64,000 nt of DNA from Bryobacterales bacterium (GCA_020851555.1 JADZCM010000017.1:186001-250000), one strand, 5' to 3'. Counted from the stretch's first letter, positions 28,354 to 38,708 are shown. Notes: generated from the sequence alone by a model not told the origin. Numbers and translations: made by a program.

Positions 28354-29901
28354 TCACACCGCCGGCATCCGGTGATCGGGGCTGCCCAGGCGGATACGGC
28401 CGTAGATGGTCTCGAGGAGGCCCGTTCCGTGCTTCGCAAGGAATGGCAGGATCGAGTAGAACCGCTCCTGTAGCTGCCGTTCAGGACAAAGCAGGCGCGC
28501 CAGGTGGCCTGCCTCCTCACCCGCCCGCCCGTCTCTTCGCAGCATCTCCCGCCCCGCCTTCCGCTCGATCTTGCCGGCCTGGTAGAGAATCTTCCGCCGG
28601 CTCCTCGCGGCCGCCTCCGCCAGTGTGGGGTCGAAGTCCGCCAGTCCGCTTTGCAGCCTTTCCAGGCTCTCCTCCACGGACCTCTTGGTTTCCTCGATCC
28701 TTCCCGCCAGCCAGGCCGGAACAAGCTTCTCCGCCAGCACGGCCTTGAGCGATTCTTCCCCGCGTGCAACGTCGGTCAGCGCAAGCCCGTAGCGGTCCAT
28801 CAGCTTCGCGCTCCGGGCATCCATCAGACTGAAGCTTGCCCGCGGCACGATCACCGGCATACGGCCGAGCAGTTCCCGGTGGAGCACTTCAGCCTGGGCC
28901 ATGTAGGAGACCTCGGCGGGACCCATGACCGCCGCCACCACCGGCATTATGTAGTTCTGAACCACCGGGCGCAGCAGCGCATTCGGGGAAAGCCGTTCCG
29001 GCGCGGGACCTTCCGCCGCCGCGCCGTTTCCGAGCCTGAGCGGCAGCCTGCGCCCGTCCTCCAGGACAAACAGGAGAGAACTGGTTTCGTCGACCCGCAC
29101 CTGCGCGTGATATCCGCGGGCTTCCAGTTCCAGGCTCCTGGCGATCACCTGGCGAACCAGGCCCGGGATCTTCTTCAGTGCGCCCGCCAGCAGCGGCGCC
29201 GGCAGCCTCCGCAGCGCCGGACGGAGCGGATCCAGGAACAACACACCGTAAGCCGAGAGCAGACGGCTGAGCAGCGCATGGAAAGCAGCGCCGTAGCTCC
29301 GCCCCGGTTCATAAGCCTGTTCCGCCAGGCCCAGCACCTCCCCGGCGAACGGCAAACCTTCGAGCGCCCGCCGGAGGGCGTCCAAAGGCCCAGGACCGAT
29401 CGGGACCGGACCCACCGGCTGTTGGGAAACGCCGCCGGACCCCGCCTCGATCTTCACGGGTTGATTCGCCGCGTCGAAGACCCAGGCCCGGCTGACTTCG
29501 GCAAGGTCGTGGTCTTCGGTTGCCATCCAGAACACGGCTACGGAGGGGAGTCCCCGGTCCGTCAGCGCCCGCGCCAGCCGGGCGGCGGTGAGGGCCTTGT
29601 AGAGGGTGTAGGCTGGCCCTCCGAAAAGACCCACCTGTTGCCCCGTCGCCACAACCAGGGTCCGCGGGCCGGCCAAAGCATCGAGAGCGGGATGGCCGGG
29701 GTTCTGCTCCGCCAGCGCTTCTACCAGCGCGGCGCGCCGCTCGGCAGGGTAATCGATCGCGCCGGCGGCGGCCGGGTAGCTTGCAGGATCGAAGGGAGAC
29801 AAGTGGTAGTAGGTTGAGACACGGGGGAAGTCGTATCCGAAGTCAGCTACCAGGCGGCTGGTGCCCGGCAACTCAGTCAGGGCGAGGGACTGGGCCGGCA
29901 T
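28354..29901 (-). CDS. bshC: Bacillithiol biosynthesis cysteine-adding enzyme BshC
   Basis: Adds cysteine to glucosaminyl-malate to make the thiol bacillithiol. 515 residues, near the family norm of about 540. Recognisable parts are LVVATGQQVGLFGGPAYTLYK near the N-terminus, VFWMATEDHDLAEV, PNALLRPVVQNYIMPVVAAV and GPAEVSYMAQAEVLH, followed by a coiled-coil region (about 400-470). bshA and bshB are not in this window. The ATG is at 29901. Confidence 0.94.
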   Translation of the reverse strand: MPAQSLALTELPGTSRLVADFGYDFPRVSTYYHLSPFDPASYPAAAGAIDYPAERRAALVEALAEQNPGHPALDALAGPRTLVVATGQQVGLFGGPAYTLYKALTAARLARALTDRGLPSVAVFWMATEDHDLAEVSRAWVFDAANQPVKIEAGSGGVSQQPVGPVPIGPGPLDALRRALEGLPFAGEVLGLAEQAYEPGRSYGAAFHALLSRLLSAYGVLFLDPLRPALRRLPAPLLAGALKKIPGLVRQVIARSLELEARGYHAQVRVDETSSLLFVLEDGRRLPLRLGNGAAAEGPAPERLSPNALLRPVVQNYIMPVVAAVMGPAEVSYMAQAEVLHRELLGRMPVIVPRASFSLMDARSAKLMDRYGLALTDVARGEESLKAVLAEKLVPAWLAGRIEETKRSVEESLERLQSGLADFDPTLAEAAARSRRKILYQAGKIERKAGREMLRRDGRAGEEAGHLARLLCPERQLQERFYSILPFLAKHGTGLLETIYGRIRLGSPDHRMPAV

Positions 29902-29971
29902 GGGGAAAACTCAGGTTAACAGATCCCGGAATGGCGCACAAAAGCGGCCCTGTCTGTTATGTTGTAAGTGC

Positions 29972-31069
29972 TTGGCAGGCGTCTACATCTCCTACCCTTT
30001 CTGTGGCCGGAAGTGCAGTTTCTGCAATTTCGTCTCGGGGGTTTTCCCCCGCGAAATGGCGGACCGGTACCTGTCGGCTCTGGAATCCGAGATCTCCGGC
30101 CACCGGTGGTCCTGGCGGCCCGAGACGCTCTACCTCGGAGGAGGCTCGCCCGGAGAGTTGGCGTGTACGGCACTCCGTCGTCTCCTCGCGGCGACGCCCG
30201 GCAACCCCTGGCGGGAGGCCACGATTGAAGCTCCCCCGGGCTGCATCTCTCCGGAGAAAGCCGCCTGCTGGCGGGATTCCGGACTGAACCGGGTCAGCAT
30301 CGGCGTACAGTCGTTCGTGTCGCGGGAATTGGCGAAGACGGGGCGCAGGCACAGCGCGGCGGCGGTCGAAGCGGAGATACGCGTCCTCCGTGCCGCGGGC
30401 CTGGACAACATCAATATCGACCTGATCGCCGGTTTACCGGGGCAAACGCCGCAAACGTGGCTTGAATCGCTCCAGTGGATTGAGCGACTCCAGGTCCCGC
30501 ACGTCTCCGTCTACATGCTGGAAGTGGACGAGGACAGCCGCCTGGGGCGGGAGATCCTGTCGGGTGGCGCCCGTTACGGCGCCCCGGAGACGCCCTCCGC
30601 GGACGTATGCGCCGAACTGTACGAGGCGGCGGTCGAACGGCTGCGCGCCATGGGAATCCGGCGTTATGAGATCTCCAACTTCGCGCGGCCGGGATTCGAA
30701 TCGCTCCACAATCTGACCTACTGGCGGCTCCAGCCGTACGCCGCATTCGGCGCCGATGCGCATTCCTTCGATGGCTCGGTGCGCAGCCGGAACGCGGAAT
30801 CGCCGGCCGAATACGTGGCAAGGTGGGAGTCCGGCAAGGAGGCCCGGATCGAAGCAGTTCCGGCCCGTCTGGACGAGGAGCGGTTCTTCGTGGGCCTACG
30901 GCTGAGCGAGGGGATAATGCCGAGCCCGGAGGAGCGGCGCGTACACGACGCCGCCATCCGCAGGCTCGCCGGGGCCGGCCTGGTAGAGACCGAAGGAGGC
31001 GTCCTGCGGCTCACCGGGCGCGGGGTCCTGCTGTCCAACGAAGTCTTCCAGGAGTTCATATCGTCATGA
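29972..31069 (+). CDS. hemW: Radical SAM HemW-like protein (coproporphyrinogen III oxidase-like)
   Basis: About 365 residues. The cluster motif CGRKCSFC lies in [17 protein letters not shown], and the substrate and SAM regions are [30 protein letters not shown] and [18 protein letters not shown]. The last is typical of HemW/HemN, and a HemN C-terminal domain follows. HemW proteins are thought to be haem chaperones rather than oxidases. The usual N-terminus suggests TTG 29972; an upstream in-frame ATG at 29900 would overlap the divergent bshC ATG. It ends in an ATGA overlap with the threonine aldolase gene. Confidence 0.9.
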   Translation: MAGVYISYPFCGRKCSFCNFVSGVFPREMADRYLSALESEISGHRWSWRPETLYLGGGSPGELACTALRRLLAATPGNPWREATIEAPPGCISPEKAACWRDSGLNRVSIGVQSFVSRELAKTGRRHSAAAVEAEIRVLRAAGLDNINIDLIAGLPGQTPQTWLESLQWIERLQVPHVSVYMLEVDEDSRLGREILSGGARYGAPETPSADVCAELYEAAVERLRAMGIRRYEISNFARPGFESLHNLTYWRLQPYAAFGADAHSFDGSVRSRNAESPAEYVARWESGKEARIEAVPARLDEERFFVGLRLSEGIMPSPEERRVHDAAIRRLAGAGLVETEGGVLRLTGRGVLLSNEVFQEFISS

Positions 31070-32103
31070 ATGAGACCGGGTTTATTGATTTGCGAAGCGA
31101 TACCGTGACGCGTCCCACCGCCGCCATGCGCCGCGCCATGGCCGAAGCCGAGGTGGGCGACGACGTGTACGGCGAGGATCCCACCATCAACCGCCTGGAG
31201 CGCCGGGCCGCTGAGATTCTGGGTAAGCAGGCCGCATTGTTCGTTCCATCCGGCACCATGGGAAACACCATCGGCGTGAAGCTGCACACCCGGCATGGGC
31301 AGGAGGTCATCTGCGAGGCGCGCTCGCACCTGCTGGAGTACGAACTGGCCATGCTGGCCTGGTTTTCCGGCTGCGTCGGGAGGCCGGTCCGGGCCGCCGG
31401 CGGGGTGCTCCGCTGGGAGCAGGTGAAGCAGGAAATCAGGCCTCTCGGCCCGCACCGCGCGCCCACGGCCCTCATAGAACTGGAGAACACCCACAACATG
31501 GCCGGCGGAACGGTGACTCCCCTGGAGGTCATGACGGAAATCTGCGACGGCGCTCACAATGCGGGGCTGAAGGTTCACCTGGACGGAGCCCGCATCTTCA
31601 ACGCCGCGGCGCACCTCGGGACCACGGTGAAGGACCTCTGCGCCGGAGCCGACACCGTCATGTTCTGCCTTTCCAAGGGGCTGTGCGCGCCGGTCGGCTC
31701 CCTGCTGGCCGGGGAGGAGGAAGCCATCGCGCGGGGAAGGCTCTACCGCAAGAGGCTGGGCGGCGGCATGCGGCAGGCGGGCGTCCTGGCCGCCGCCGGG
31801 CTTATCGCCCTGGAGGAGATGCCCGCGCGGCTCGGGGAAGACCATGCCAACGCCCGGTTTATGGCGGAAGAGATGGCGCGTATTCCCGCCGTTCGCATCG
31901 TGCACCGGGTCGAGACCAATCTGGTGATCTTCGATATCAGCGCGGCCGGCATGGCCGCATCCGAACTCAGCCGGAAATTGAAAGAGCGCGGGGTGCTGAT
32001 CAATCCGATAGATCAGAGGCTGCTGCGGCTGGCCACCCACCACGACGCGCCGCGCGCGGCTTGCGAGCGAGCGCTCAGGGTGATCGAAGAGTGCCTGCAC
32101 TGA
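31066..32103 (+). CDS. ltaE: Low-specificity L-threonine aldolase
   Basis: PLP enzyme that splits threonine or allo-threonine to glycine and acetaldehyde. 345 residues from ATG 31066 overlapping the hemW stop. It begins with the typical [36 protein letters not shown] and FVPSGTMGN are present, Asp173 lies in [10 protein letters not shown], and the Schiff-base lysine is Lys204 ([12 protein letters not shown]). Confidence 0.95.
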   Translation: MNETGFIDLRSDTVTRPTAAMRRAMAEAEVGDDVYGEDPTINRLERRAAEILGKQAALFVPSGTMGNTIGVKLHTRHGQEVICEARSHLLEYELAMLAWFSGCVGRPVRAAGGVLRWEQVKQEIRPLGPHRAPTALIELENTHNMAGGTVTPLEVMTEICDGAHNAGLKVHLDGARIFNAAAHLGTTVKDLCAGADTVMFCLSKGLCAPVGSLLAGEEEAIARGRLYRKRLGGGMRQAGVLAAAGLIALEEMPARLGEDHANARFMAEEMARIPAVRIVHRVETNLVIFDISAAGMAASELSRKLKERGVLINPIDQRLLRLATHHDAPRAACERALRVIEECLH

Positions 32104-32135
32104 ACGGCCGGTAGAGAAGCCGGAGGCGTCCGGCG

Positions 32136-33572
32136 CTACCGCCGCAGGGGGTCTTCGACCCAGGGTGGGGTGGCCTGGACCAGGCGCCCGAGTTCCGGAT
32201 CGAGTTCATCCAGCTTGCACTTCATCCGCCACGCGACATCGCGGTAGCTGAAGTGTCCCTTGACGCCGCTTCGCACCCGGCAGATATATTCGGCCTCGGC
32301 CAGGTCCATCTTGAAAAGCGAGCGGCACCGCGCCCCGAACGGCGTGAGGTAGTCGGAAGCCGGCCGGGGCAGCGAGTCCCGGCAGGCCAGCGCTTCCCTC
32401 AAAGCCGCCTCGTATTCCGCCGTGAGCCCCGCCTGGCCGATCGCCTGGGGCGTCTCAAAGCCCAGCGCGGTGGAGAACGGCTGGCGGAATTGCTGGCACC
32501 GGCGGTGGCGATGCAGGTCGCGATACCCGCCGGCGTCCATCACGATATCGAAGGCGAGCAGCCCGCCGCGGAAGCCCCGCAGCAACTCGTCGCGGTCCGT
32601 GCGGGAGCGGGCGCCGATCTCGAGAACCTCGCGCCGGAGCCCGGCTCCCCAGGACAGCGCCAGTTCGTAGAGTTCACGGAACGGCCGGCCGGCGACCGGG
32701 TAGAGCAGGGTCGCCACAATGTCGGCCGAGATGTCCGCGGGACGGATCAGATCCACGGAATCGGCCTCGAGGCCGGCCGGAGCGGGCAGGTTCTGCGCGG
32801 CCCAAAGTTCCAAATCGCGGCGCGACCGGGTGAGGTAACTGTCCGGGTCGGCCCACCGCGCCAGGGTGGGCGCCACCGCTTCCCGGGGCGAGTGCTCGTC
32901 CCAGGCGCAGGCCGGTTCGGCGGCGCACGCCGCCGCGATCTCGCCGCCCAAGTCGCGCAGTTCCGCGTACCCGGAGGCTCTGAGGCGGCGGATCTGCTTC
33001 TCCAGCGTGCGGATGCTGGTGATCTGCCCGATGTTGGTCGGGATTCCGAGGAACAGGAGGTAGCGCGCGACGTCGAAAGCGCGAGCTGCGATGTTGCGCC
33101 GGTAGGCATCGTCCTTCATCCCCGCGGGACGGGGCAAGCGTTCCGTCAGGTGCTCCACCAGCGCGGCATGCGTGCGGCTGTAAGCGGCCAGCAGCATCCC
33201 GGCCGCGGTACGGTAACGCCGGGCGTCGGCGTCCTCAAGTTCCGCGGGGGTTACGAAACCGGAACGGGAGAAATCCTGGTATCGCGAGGATTTCGCCTGG
33301 CCGTCCCAGAGCTGTTCGTCTTCGACCTCGATGGCCGCTAGCTCCGAGATTCCCTCGAAGCACACCACCAGGTGCCCCAGGTCGGCGATGGAGGAGTGGC
33401 CATACTGGAAGTAGAAGTGCTCCAGGAACCTGGCGGAGTCGTGCGACCGCACCCACTCGATCGACTCCCGGATCGAATCCGGAGAACGGCTGTAACGCGC
33501 CAGCGCGTAAGCGCATTTCTCCGGCGGCATGGGGGCGAGCGTCAGTACGCGGCGAACCGTCTCCACGGGCAT
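32136..33572 (-). CDS. ThyX-like (FAD-dependent thymidylate synthase family) protein, duplicated form
   Basis: 478 residues, about twice the size of ordinary ThyX (about 220-250). Each half resembles ThyX: residues 25-105 with FYFQYGHSSIADLGHLV and 275-370 with VMDAGGYRDLHRHRRCQQF. The ThyX signature RHRxxSxNExSxRY is split: the N-half keeps only the end (S95-S-R97-Y98) and the C-half only the start (R355-H356-R357). The gene is divergent from dut, whose product dUMP is the substrate of thymidylate synthase. That fits a role in dTMP supply, but activity cannot be assumed. I am sure of the family, less of the reaction. Confidence 0.85.
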   Translation of the reverse strand: MPVETVRRVLTLAPMPPEKCAYALARYSRSPDSIRESIEWVRSHDSARFLEHFYFQYGHSSIADLGHLVVCFEGISELAAIEVEDEQLWDGQAKSSRYQDFSRSGFVTPAELEDADARRYRTAAGMLLAAYSRTHAALVEHLTERLPRPAGMKDDAYRRNIAARAFDVARYLLFLGIPTNIGQITSIRTLEKQIRRLRASGYAELRDLGGEIAAACAAEPACAWDEHSPREAVAPTLARWADPDSYLTRSRRDLELWAAQNLPAPAGLEADSVDLIRPADISADIVATLLYPVAGRPFRELYELALSWGAGLRREVLEIGARSRTDRDELLRGFRGGLLAFDIVMDAGGYRDLHRHRRCQQFRQPFSTALGFETPQAIGQAGLTAEYEAALREALACRDSLPRPASDYLTPFGARCRSLFKMDLAEAEYICRVRSGVKGHFSYRDVAWRMKCKLDELDPELGRLVQATPPWVEDPLRR

Positions 33573-33596
33573 GACACGTTATCATAGCTAAGTTGC

Positions 33597-34028
33597 ATGC
33601 GTGTCCGAATTCAGAAGCTCGACTCCGGCGCATTTCTCCCCGAGTACGCCCACGGTCCTCACGAGGACGCCGGAATGGACCTGCGCGCGCTCGCGGACGC
33701 CTCCCTGGAGCCGGGCGTCGCCCGGACCGTTCCCACGGGCATCGCGATCGAATTGCCTCCGGGCTTCGAGGCGCAGGTGCGCCCGCGCAGCGGGCTGGCG
33801 CTCAGGCATTCAATCACGCTGCCCAACGCCCCGGCGACTATCGATCCCGGATACCGCGGTGAGATCAAGGTGATCCTTCTCAACCTCGGCCGGGAGGCGT
33901 ACGCGGTCAAGCGTGGCGACAAGATCGCCCAACTCGTCATCGCCCGCTACGAGCAGGTCGAGTGGGAGGAAGGCGAATTGAACTCGACGCGGCGCGGCTC
34001 CGGCGGCTTCGGATCGTCGGGGCGGTAA
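33597..34028 (+). CDS. dut: Deoxyuridine 5'-triphosphate nucleotidohydrolase
   Basis: Hydrolyses dUTP to dUMP. 143 residues, trimeric dUTPase type. Motifs in order: EDAGMDLRA, RPRSGLALRH, PNAPATIDPGYRGEIKVIL, RGDKIAQLVI and the C-terminal GSGGFGSSGR that closes over the active site. A -10-like TATCAT lies 11 bases before the ATG, and no ribosome-binding site is visible. Divergent from the ThyX-like gene with only 24 bp between start codons. Confidence 0.96.
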   Translation: MRVRIQKLDSGAFLPEYAHGPHEDAGMDLRALADASLEPGVARTVPTGIAIELPPGFEAQVRPRSGLALRHSITLPNAPATIDPGYRGEIKVILLNLGREAYAVKRGDKIAQLVIARYEQVEWEEGELNSTRRGSGGFGSSGR

Positions 34029-34083
34029 GCAGGCGGTTCACCGGCAAACCGCCGCAAGGCGAAGGACGCGGCGCGTCCGGCTG

Positions 34084-36069
34084 CTACTTCCCCAGCGCCT
34101 TCTTGCCCGCGGCGAGGACCTCCAGGATGGCGTTCGTATCGAACACGGCGCCGCCCCAGGAGCCGCCGCTCACGTCCTGGAGCGCCGCCCACAGACGCGT
34201 GTCGTCCGACAGCCTGGGGTCCGGGGCCAGGCACGGATGCGGCGCGCGGGCCGCCAGGACGCGCGCGCCCTCCTCCGGCCCGAAAATCCGGCCCTCCGCG
34301 CCGACTAAGTTGACCGTGCCTTCCAGGCGGTTGCGGTCGATGATGATCTCAATGGTGTCTCCCTCGCGCACCCTGCCGATGGGACCGCCGGCCAGCCCCT
34401 CCGGCGACACGTGGCCGATGCAGGCGCCCGTGGAGACGCCGCTGAACCGTGAGTCGGTCACCAGCGCCACGTGCTTGCCGAATTCCAGGTACCGCAGAGC
34501 AACGGTAAGCTGGAACACCTCCTCCATGCCGGTTCCCATGGGGCCGCGCCCCGCCAGGACCATCACGTCGCCCGGCTTGATGCCGCCCGAACCGGTATCC
34601 TTGATGGCCGCGATGGCGGCCGCTTCGGTGAAGAACACCCTGGCCGGGCCGCGTTTCCGGAAGACGCCGTCCGGATCCACCACGCTCGGATCGATGGCCG
34701 TGCTTTTGATGACGGAGCCCTCGGGCGCCAGGTTGCCGGTGGGGAAGCAGACGGTGGACGTCATGCCGCGCCGGTGCGCGGTCTCCGGGTCCATGACCAC
34801 ATCGTCCGGGTCCACGCCGTCGCGCTCCTTGAGCAGCGCCCGCAGCCTCACCCTGCGTTCGGATTTCTCCCACCAGTCGAGCATGGCGCCGAGCGTCCGG
34901 CCGGAGGCGGTCATCGCCTCCAGTTCCAGCAGGCCGGCCCGCTTCAGGTGCAGCATGACCTCCGGCACTCCCCCCGCCAGAAAGACCTGGACGGTGGGAT
35001 GATTGCGCGGGCCGTTGGGCAGCACGTCGACGAGCCTGGGCACCCGGGCGTTCACCGCCGACCAGTCGTCCCTGACCGGGCGCTTCAGCCCGGCGGCGTG
35101 CGCCACCGCCGCCAGGTGCATGATGAGGTTGGTCGATCCCCCGAAGGCGGCGTGAGTTGCCAGGGCGTTGCCGATGGAAGCCTCGGTCAGCAGGTGGCGC
35201 ATGTGTATGCCCCGCTCTTCCAGGCTCAGGACCGCACGGGCCGACCGGCGGGCCATATCCGTCCAGACGGGCTGCCCGGAGGGGGCCAGCGCCGCGTGGG
35301 TCAGGGTCAGGCCCAACGCTTCGGCCACCACCTGCGACGTCGCGGCGGTCCCGAGGAACTGGCAGCCGCCTCCGGGCGACGCGCAGGAATGGCAACCCAC
35401 GGCGGCGGCCTGCTCCAGCGTGATCTGCCCGTGCATGTACTGGGCCGCGATGGACTGCACCTGCGCGGCGTTCCAGCCGTCATCGGCCGGCAGCATCACG
35501 CCTCCGGGCACGAGCACGCACGGAAGATCCCGCATCCCCGCCAGCGCCATCATCATGGCGGGCACGCCCTTGTCGCACGTGGCGACTCCCACGACCCCCC
35601 GCCGCGTCGGCAACGAGCGGATCAGCCGCCGGAAGATCGCGGCCGCGTCGTTGCGGTAGGCCAGGCTCTCGAACATGCCGGGAGTGCCCTGCGTCCGGCC
35701 GTCGCAGGGATCGCTGCAGAAGGTGGCGAACGGAATCGCCCCCCACGACTTCAATTCCCGCGCCGCGGCTTCCACCAGGAGATTGACCTCCCAGTGCCCG
35801 GTGTGGAGGCCCAGCGCGATGGGGGCGCCATCCGGCGCGCGGACTCCTCCGTGCGTGCTCAGGATAAGGATCTCCCGGTTGCCGAGTTGCCGCGGGTCCC
35901 AGCCCATGGCGGCGTCCATGCTCCAGCCGAACAGGTCGCCCGAGGCGTAGTCGCGCATGATCTCGGGCGTCAGGGGCAGCGCGCCCGGCGGGCCCGCCGC
36001 CTGGGTGTGAATATCGTATACCGACTCGTCTCGCGAGTCCAAGATGGCGGTGAGTTCCATGGGAGGCAT
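34084..36069 (-). CDS. YjhG/YagF-type sugar-acid dehydratase (IlvD/Edd family)
   Basis: 661 residues, longer than IlvD (about 560-615) and matching the YjhG/YagF group that dehydrates D-xylonate to 2-keto-3-deoxy-xylonate. Features are [17 protein letters not shown], iron-sulfur cysteines in [19 protein letters not shown] and [11 protein letters not shown], and the C-terminal [20 protein letters not shown]. The first of two nearby ATG codons (36069 and 36060) is taken. No sugar-acid transporter or aldolase gene is adjacent, so the substrate is inferred from family only. Confidence 0.9.
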   Translation of the reverse strand: MPPMELTAILDSRDESVYDIHTQAAGPPGALPLTPEIMRDYASGDLFGWSMDAAMGWDPRQLGNREILILSTHGGVRAPDGAPIALGLHTGHWEVNLLVEAAARELKSWGAIPFATFCSDPCDGRTQGTPGMFESLAYRNDAAAIFRRLIRSLPTRRGVVGVATCDKGVPAMMMALAGMRDLPCVLVPGGVMLPADDGWNAAQVQSIAAQYMHGQITLEQAAAVGCHSCASPGGGCQFLGTAATSQVVAEALGLTLTHAALAPSGQPVWTDMARRSARAVLSLEERGIHMRHLLTEASIGNALATHAAFGGSTNLIMHLAAVAHAAGLKRPVRDDWSAVNARVPRLVDVLPNGPRNHPTVQVFLAGGVPEVMLHLKRAGLLELEAMTASGRTLGAMLDWWEKSERRVRLRALLKERDGVDPDDVVMDPETAHRRGMTSTVCFPTGNLAPEGSVIKSTAIDPSVVDPDGVFRKRGPARVFFTEAAAIAAIKDTGSGGIKPGDVMVLAGRGPMGTGMEEVFQLTVALRYLEFGKHVALVTDSRFSGVSTGACIGHVSPEGLAGGPIGRVREGDTIEIIIDRNRLEGTVNLVGAEGRIFGPEEGARVLAARAPHPCLAPDPRLSDDTRLWAALQDVSGGSWGGAVFDTNAILEVLAAGKKALGK

Positions 36070-36114
36070 AACACATAGATCCTAGCAGCACGGCAGGCGG
36101 CCGGCCGCAACTGC

Positions 36115-36120
36115 TAGAAT
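36115..36120 (+). promoter_or_regulatory. Candidate -10 of coaD
   Basis: TAGAAT lies 27 bases before the coaD GTG in the 78-bp divergent gap. No clear -35 accompanies it. Confidence 0.3.
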
Positions 36121-36147
36121 GTTCCCGTTGGCCTGCGGACTTACACG

Positions 36148-36633
36148 GTGATCGCGGTTTACCCAGGTTCTTTCGATCCGATTACGAATGGTCACTTGGA
36201 CCTCATTGCCCGAGGGTCCCGTCTGTTCACCAGGCTCATCGTGGCCGTTCTGGAGAACGCCATCAAGGAAGCGCCGCTGTTCTCGGTCGTGGAGAGGCTC
36301 GAAATGCTGCGGGAGGTCGCCAGCCCGTTCCCGAACGTGGAAGTGGATTCCTTCCATGGATTGCTGGTCGACTACGCGGTCAAGAGACAGGCGGGCGTGC
36401 TGCTTCGCGGCATCCGCGCCATCTCCGATTATGAATACGAGTTGCAGATGGCGCTGATGAACTCTCGGCTCTCTCCTGGAGTGGAGACTGTCTTCCTCAT
36501 GTCGAGCGAGGCTTACTCGTTCCTCAGCTCGCGGCTGGTGAAACAGGTGGTTTCCCTGGGCGGCAACGTCAGCGGGTTGGTTCCCCCGGTGGTGGAGAAG
36601 CGGCTCAAGAGCCTGGTGGCGAGGAGCGTCTGA
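36148..36633 (+). CDS. coaD: Phosphopantetheine adenylyltransferase
   Basis: Fourth step of coenzyme A synthesis. 161 residues from GTG 36148. The nucleotidyltransferase signature is YPGSFDPITNGHLDLIARG. Further typical parts are LLRGIRAISDYEYELQMA and the C-terminal SSEAYSFLSSRLVKQVVSLGG. The aminotransferase gene follows after 5 bp. Confidence 0.97.
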   Translation: MIAVYPGSFDPITNGHLDLIARGSRLFTRLIVAVLENAIKEAPLFSVVERLEMLREVASPFPNVEVDSFHGLLVDYAVKRQAGVLLRGIRAISDYEYELQMALMNSRLSPGVETVFLMSSEAYSFLSSRLVKQVVSLGGNVSGLVPPVVEKRLKSLVARSV

Positions 36634-36638
36634 GGCCC

Positions 36639-37829
36639 ATGCAGCCTCCCGCGCGCCTCTCCCAGCGCATCTGCCGGATCAGGGTCTCGGCTACCATGCA
36701 GGCTGCCGCGGAGGCCGCCCGGTTGCGCGCGCAGGGCGTGGATGTCGTGGATTTCGGCCCCGGCGAACCCGACTATCCCACGCCGGCCGGCATCAAGGCC
36801 GCCGCCGTGCGGGCCATCGAACAGGATTTCACGCGGTACACCGCCGCGGGCGGCACCGAGGAACTGAGAGAGGCCATCTGCCGCAGGCACGCGGCCGACT
36901 TCGGCACCGGCTACACGGCGCCGGAATGCGCGGTCTCGTCGGGCGGCAAGCACGCCCTGTTCAACGTGCTCCAGGCGCTGGTTGATCCGGGCGAGGAAGT
37001 GGTGGTGCCGGTTCCTTACTGGACCACGTTCACGGACATCGTCGCCTACTGCGGCGGAGTGTGCACGCTGGCTCACACCGAAGAGCGGGACCATTTCGCG
37101 ATCACGGCCGGGGTCCTGGAGAGCCACATCTCCCCGAAGACCCGCGCCGTCATCCTCAACTCTCCCTGCAACCCCAGCGGCGACGTGATCTCCCCGGAGG
37201 AATGGGGGCGCATACACCGGCTCACGTCCGAGCGGGGCGTGTGGTTGATCACGGACGAGTGCTACCAGCACCTGGTCTACGACGGCGTACCGTTCTCGGC
37301 GGCTTCCCTGCCCGGAGCACGCGAGAACGTCGTCGTGGCGGGTTCTCTCTCCAAATCCTACGCCATGACAGGGTGGCGGATCGGGTTCGTTCTGGGTCCT
37401 CCCGCGGTGGTGTCGGCGGTGGCCAAGCTCCAGAGCCAGTCCACTTCCAACCCCAATTCCATCGCCCAGAAAGCCGCCGTGGAAGCCATGCTCGGCCCGC
37501 AGGATTTCCGGGATCAAATGCTTTCGGAATACCGCCTGCGGCGGGACTTTGCGCTCGGCAGGTTGCGGGCGATGCCGGGCGTGTCCTGCCACGAACCCAA
37601 AGGAGCGTTCTACCTCTACCCCGACATCCGTGAGGTTCTGGCGCGCAAGCGGATGCGGGACGGGATGGAATTCGCCAATGAACTGCTGCGGCGCCACGCC
37701 GTGGCCATCGTTCCCGGCGAGGCGTTCGGCACTCCCGGCTACATACGGATAACGTTCGCCGTTTCGATGCGCGACCTGGAGAGGGGCCTGGACCGCTTCG
37801 AACGGTTCATTTCGGAGCAGGCGGAGTGA
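36639..37829 (+). CDS. Class I aminotransferase, aspartate aminotransferase-like
   Basis: 396 residues, PLP fold type I. It starts with typical VDFGPGEPDYPTPAGIKAAA. NSPCNPSGDVISPEE binds cofactor and substrate, the acidic residue is in LITDECYQHLVYDG, and the Schiff-base lysine is in GSLSKSYAMTGWRIGF. GEAFGTPGYIRITFA supplies the carboxylate-binding Arg. Subgroup I-gamma aspartate aminotransferases look like this; amino donor preference is not visible. Its stop overlaps the phosphomannose isomerase GTG. Confidence 0.93.
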   Translation: MQPPARLSQRICRIRVSATMQAAAEAARLRAQGVDVVDFGPGEPDYPTPAGIKAAAVRAIEQDFTRYTAAGGTEELREAICRRHAADFGTGYTAPECAVSSGGKHALFNVLQALVDPGEEVVVPVPYWTTFTDIVAYCGGVCTLAHTEERDHFAITAGVLESHISPKTRAVILNSPCNPSGDVISPEEWGRIHRLTSERGVWLITDECYQHLVYDGVPFSAASLPGARENVVVAGSLSKSYAMTGWRIGFVLGPPAVVSAVAKLQSQSTSNPNSIAQKAAVEAMLGPQDFRDQMLSEYRLRRDFALGRLRAMPGVSCHEPKGAFYLYPDIREVLARKRMRDGMEFANELLRRHAVAIVPGEAFGTPGYIRITFAVSMRDLERGLDRFERFISEQAE

Positions 37830-38632
37830 GCCCCGCGCCCATCCTGCTGGAGGCCAGCTTCCACGAAACCACCTGGGGGGCGCACCGCCTGTCGCCCTGG
37901 TTCCCCGACCAGGACACCAGAATCGGAGAGGTCTGGTTTTCTCTACCTTCCGGCGAGCCGCTGCCGCTCCTGGTCAAGTTCCTGTTCACCACCGGCAGGC
38001 TTTCGGTCCAGGTGCACCCGGACGACGCCTATGCCCTGGAGCACGAGGGCCATCCGGGAAAGTCGGAGATGTGGTATGTCCTGGCCGCCGAACCCGGCGC
38101 CGTGCTCGCCGCGGGCTTTCGCGAGCCCGTGACGCGTGCGCGGGTGAGAGAGGCGGCGATGAACGGCGATATCGAGCAGCTTCTCCGCTGGTGGCCGGTC
38201 CGGCCGGGACAGGTTTACTACGTTCCCGCCGGGACCGTGCACACACTCGGCGCGGGAATCACTGTCTGCGAGATCCAGCAGAACAACCCGGTCACCTACC
38301 GACTCTACGACTACGGGAGGCCCCGCGAGTTGCATCTGGACCAGGCGCTGGATGTGCTGCGGCTCGATAGCCATCCGGGACCCGTCCCCGCGGCCGGGGA
38401 GCGGCTGGTGAGTTGTCCGCATTTCGTGACGGACCGGCTGGAAGTGACCGGGCTGAAGCACGAACCGGAGGCCGGCCGGTGGCGTCTCCTGATCGTCCTG
38501 GAAGGCAAGGGCGCCCTGTCGGGCAGACGCATGGCCCCGGGTCAGGTCTGGTATGTGCCCGCGGGCGTGGAGCCGCTCGGGATCGTCGCGAGCGAGCGCG
38601 CGGTGTTGCTGCGGACATCGGTTCCGTCTTGA
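37826..38632 (+). CDS. manA: Type I mannose-6-phosphate isomerase
   Basis: Interconverts mannose-6-phosphate and fructose-6-phosphate. 268 residues, shorter than E. coli ManA (391) but normal for the compact bacterial form. Zinc-site regions are LSVQVHPDDAYA, KSEMWYVL and YYVPAGTVHTLGAGITVCEIQ; the C-terminal cupin lies after residue 190. It overlaps the aminotransferase gene in a GTGA junction, and a hairpin terminator follows. Confidence 0.92.
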   Translation: MSPAPILLEASFHETTWGAHRLSPWFPDQDTRIGEVWFSLPSGEPLPLLVKFLFTTGRLSVQVHPDDAYALEHEGHPGKSEMWYVLAAEPGAVLAAGFREPVTRARVREAAMNGDIEQLLRWWPVRPGQVYYVPAGTVHTLGAGITVCEIQQNNPVTYRLYDYGRPRELHLDQALDVLRLDSHPGPVPAAGERLVSCPHFVTDRLEVTGLKHEPEAGRWRLLIVLEGKGALSGRRMAPGQVWYVPAGVEPLGIVASERAVLLRTSVPS

Positions 38633-38677
38633 CCGGCAGGCGCTCAGAGGGAATACCCGCGCATTAGCGGAAAATCA

Positions 38678-38708
38678 GAAAATACCGGCTGGAAATAGCC
38701 GGATTTTC
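38678..38708 (+). terminator. Hairpin terminator after manA
   Basis: The hairpin GAAAAT-A-CCGGCT-GGAAAT-AGCCGG-ATTTTC has a 6-bp GC-rich stem extended by a 6-bp A/T stem around one bulged A. The T-rich 3' arm and the following bases suit a rho-independent terminator for the coaD-aminotransferase-manA group. Confidence 0.6.

Noticed and set aside
29861-29971. Upstream extension of hemW to an ATG at 29900 or earlier
   Set aside because: The extra residues are unlike any HemW N-terminus and lie over the start of the divergent bshC gene.
30823-31065. N-terminal extension of the threonine aldolase
   Set aside because: The extra 81 codons lie inside hemW in another frame; the ATG at 31066 gives the normal family start and an ATGA overlap.
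36639-38632. Sugar-acid or mannose catabolic cluster including the dehydratase and manA
   Set aside because: The dehydratase is on the other strand and no transporter, kinase or aldolase is present; coaD and an aminotransferase lie between.
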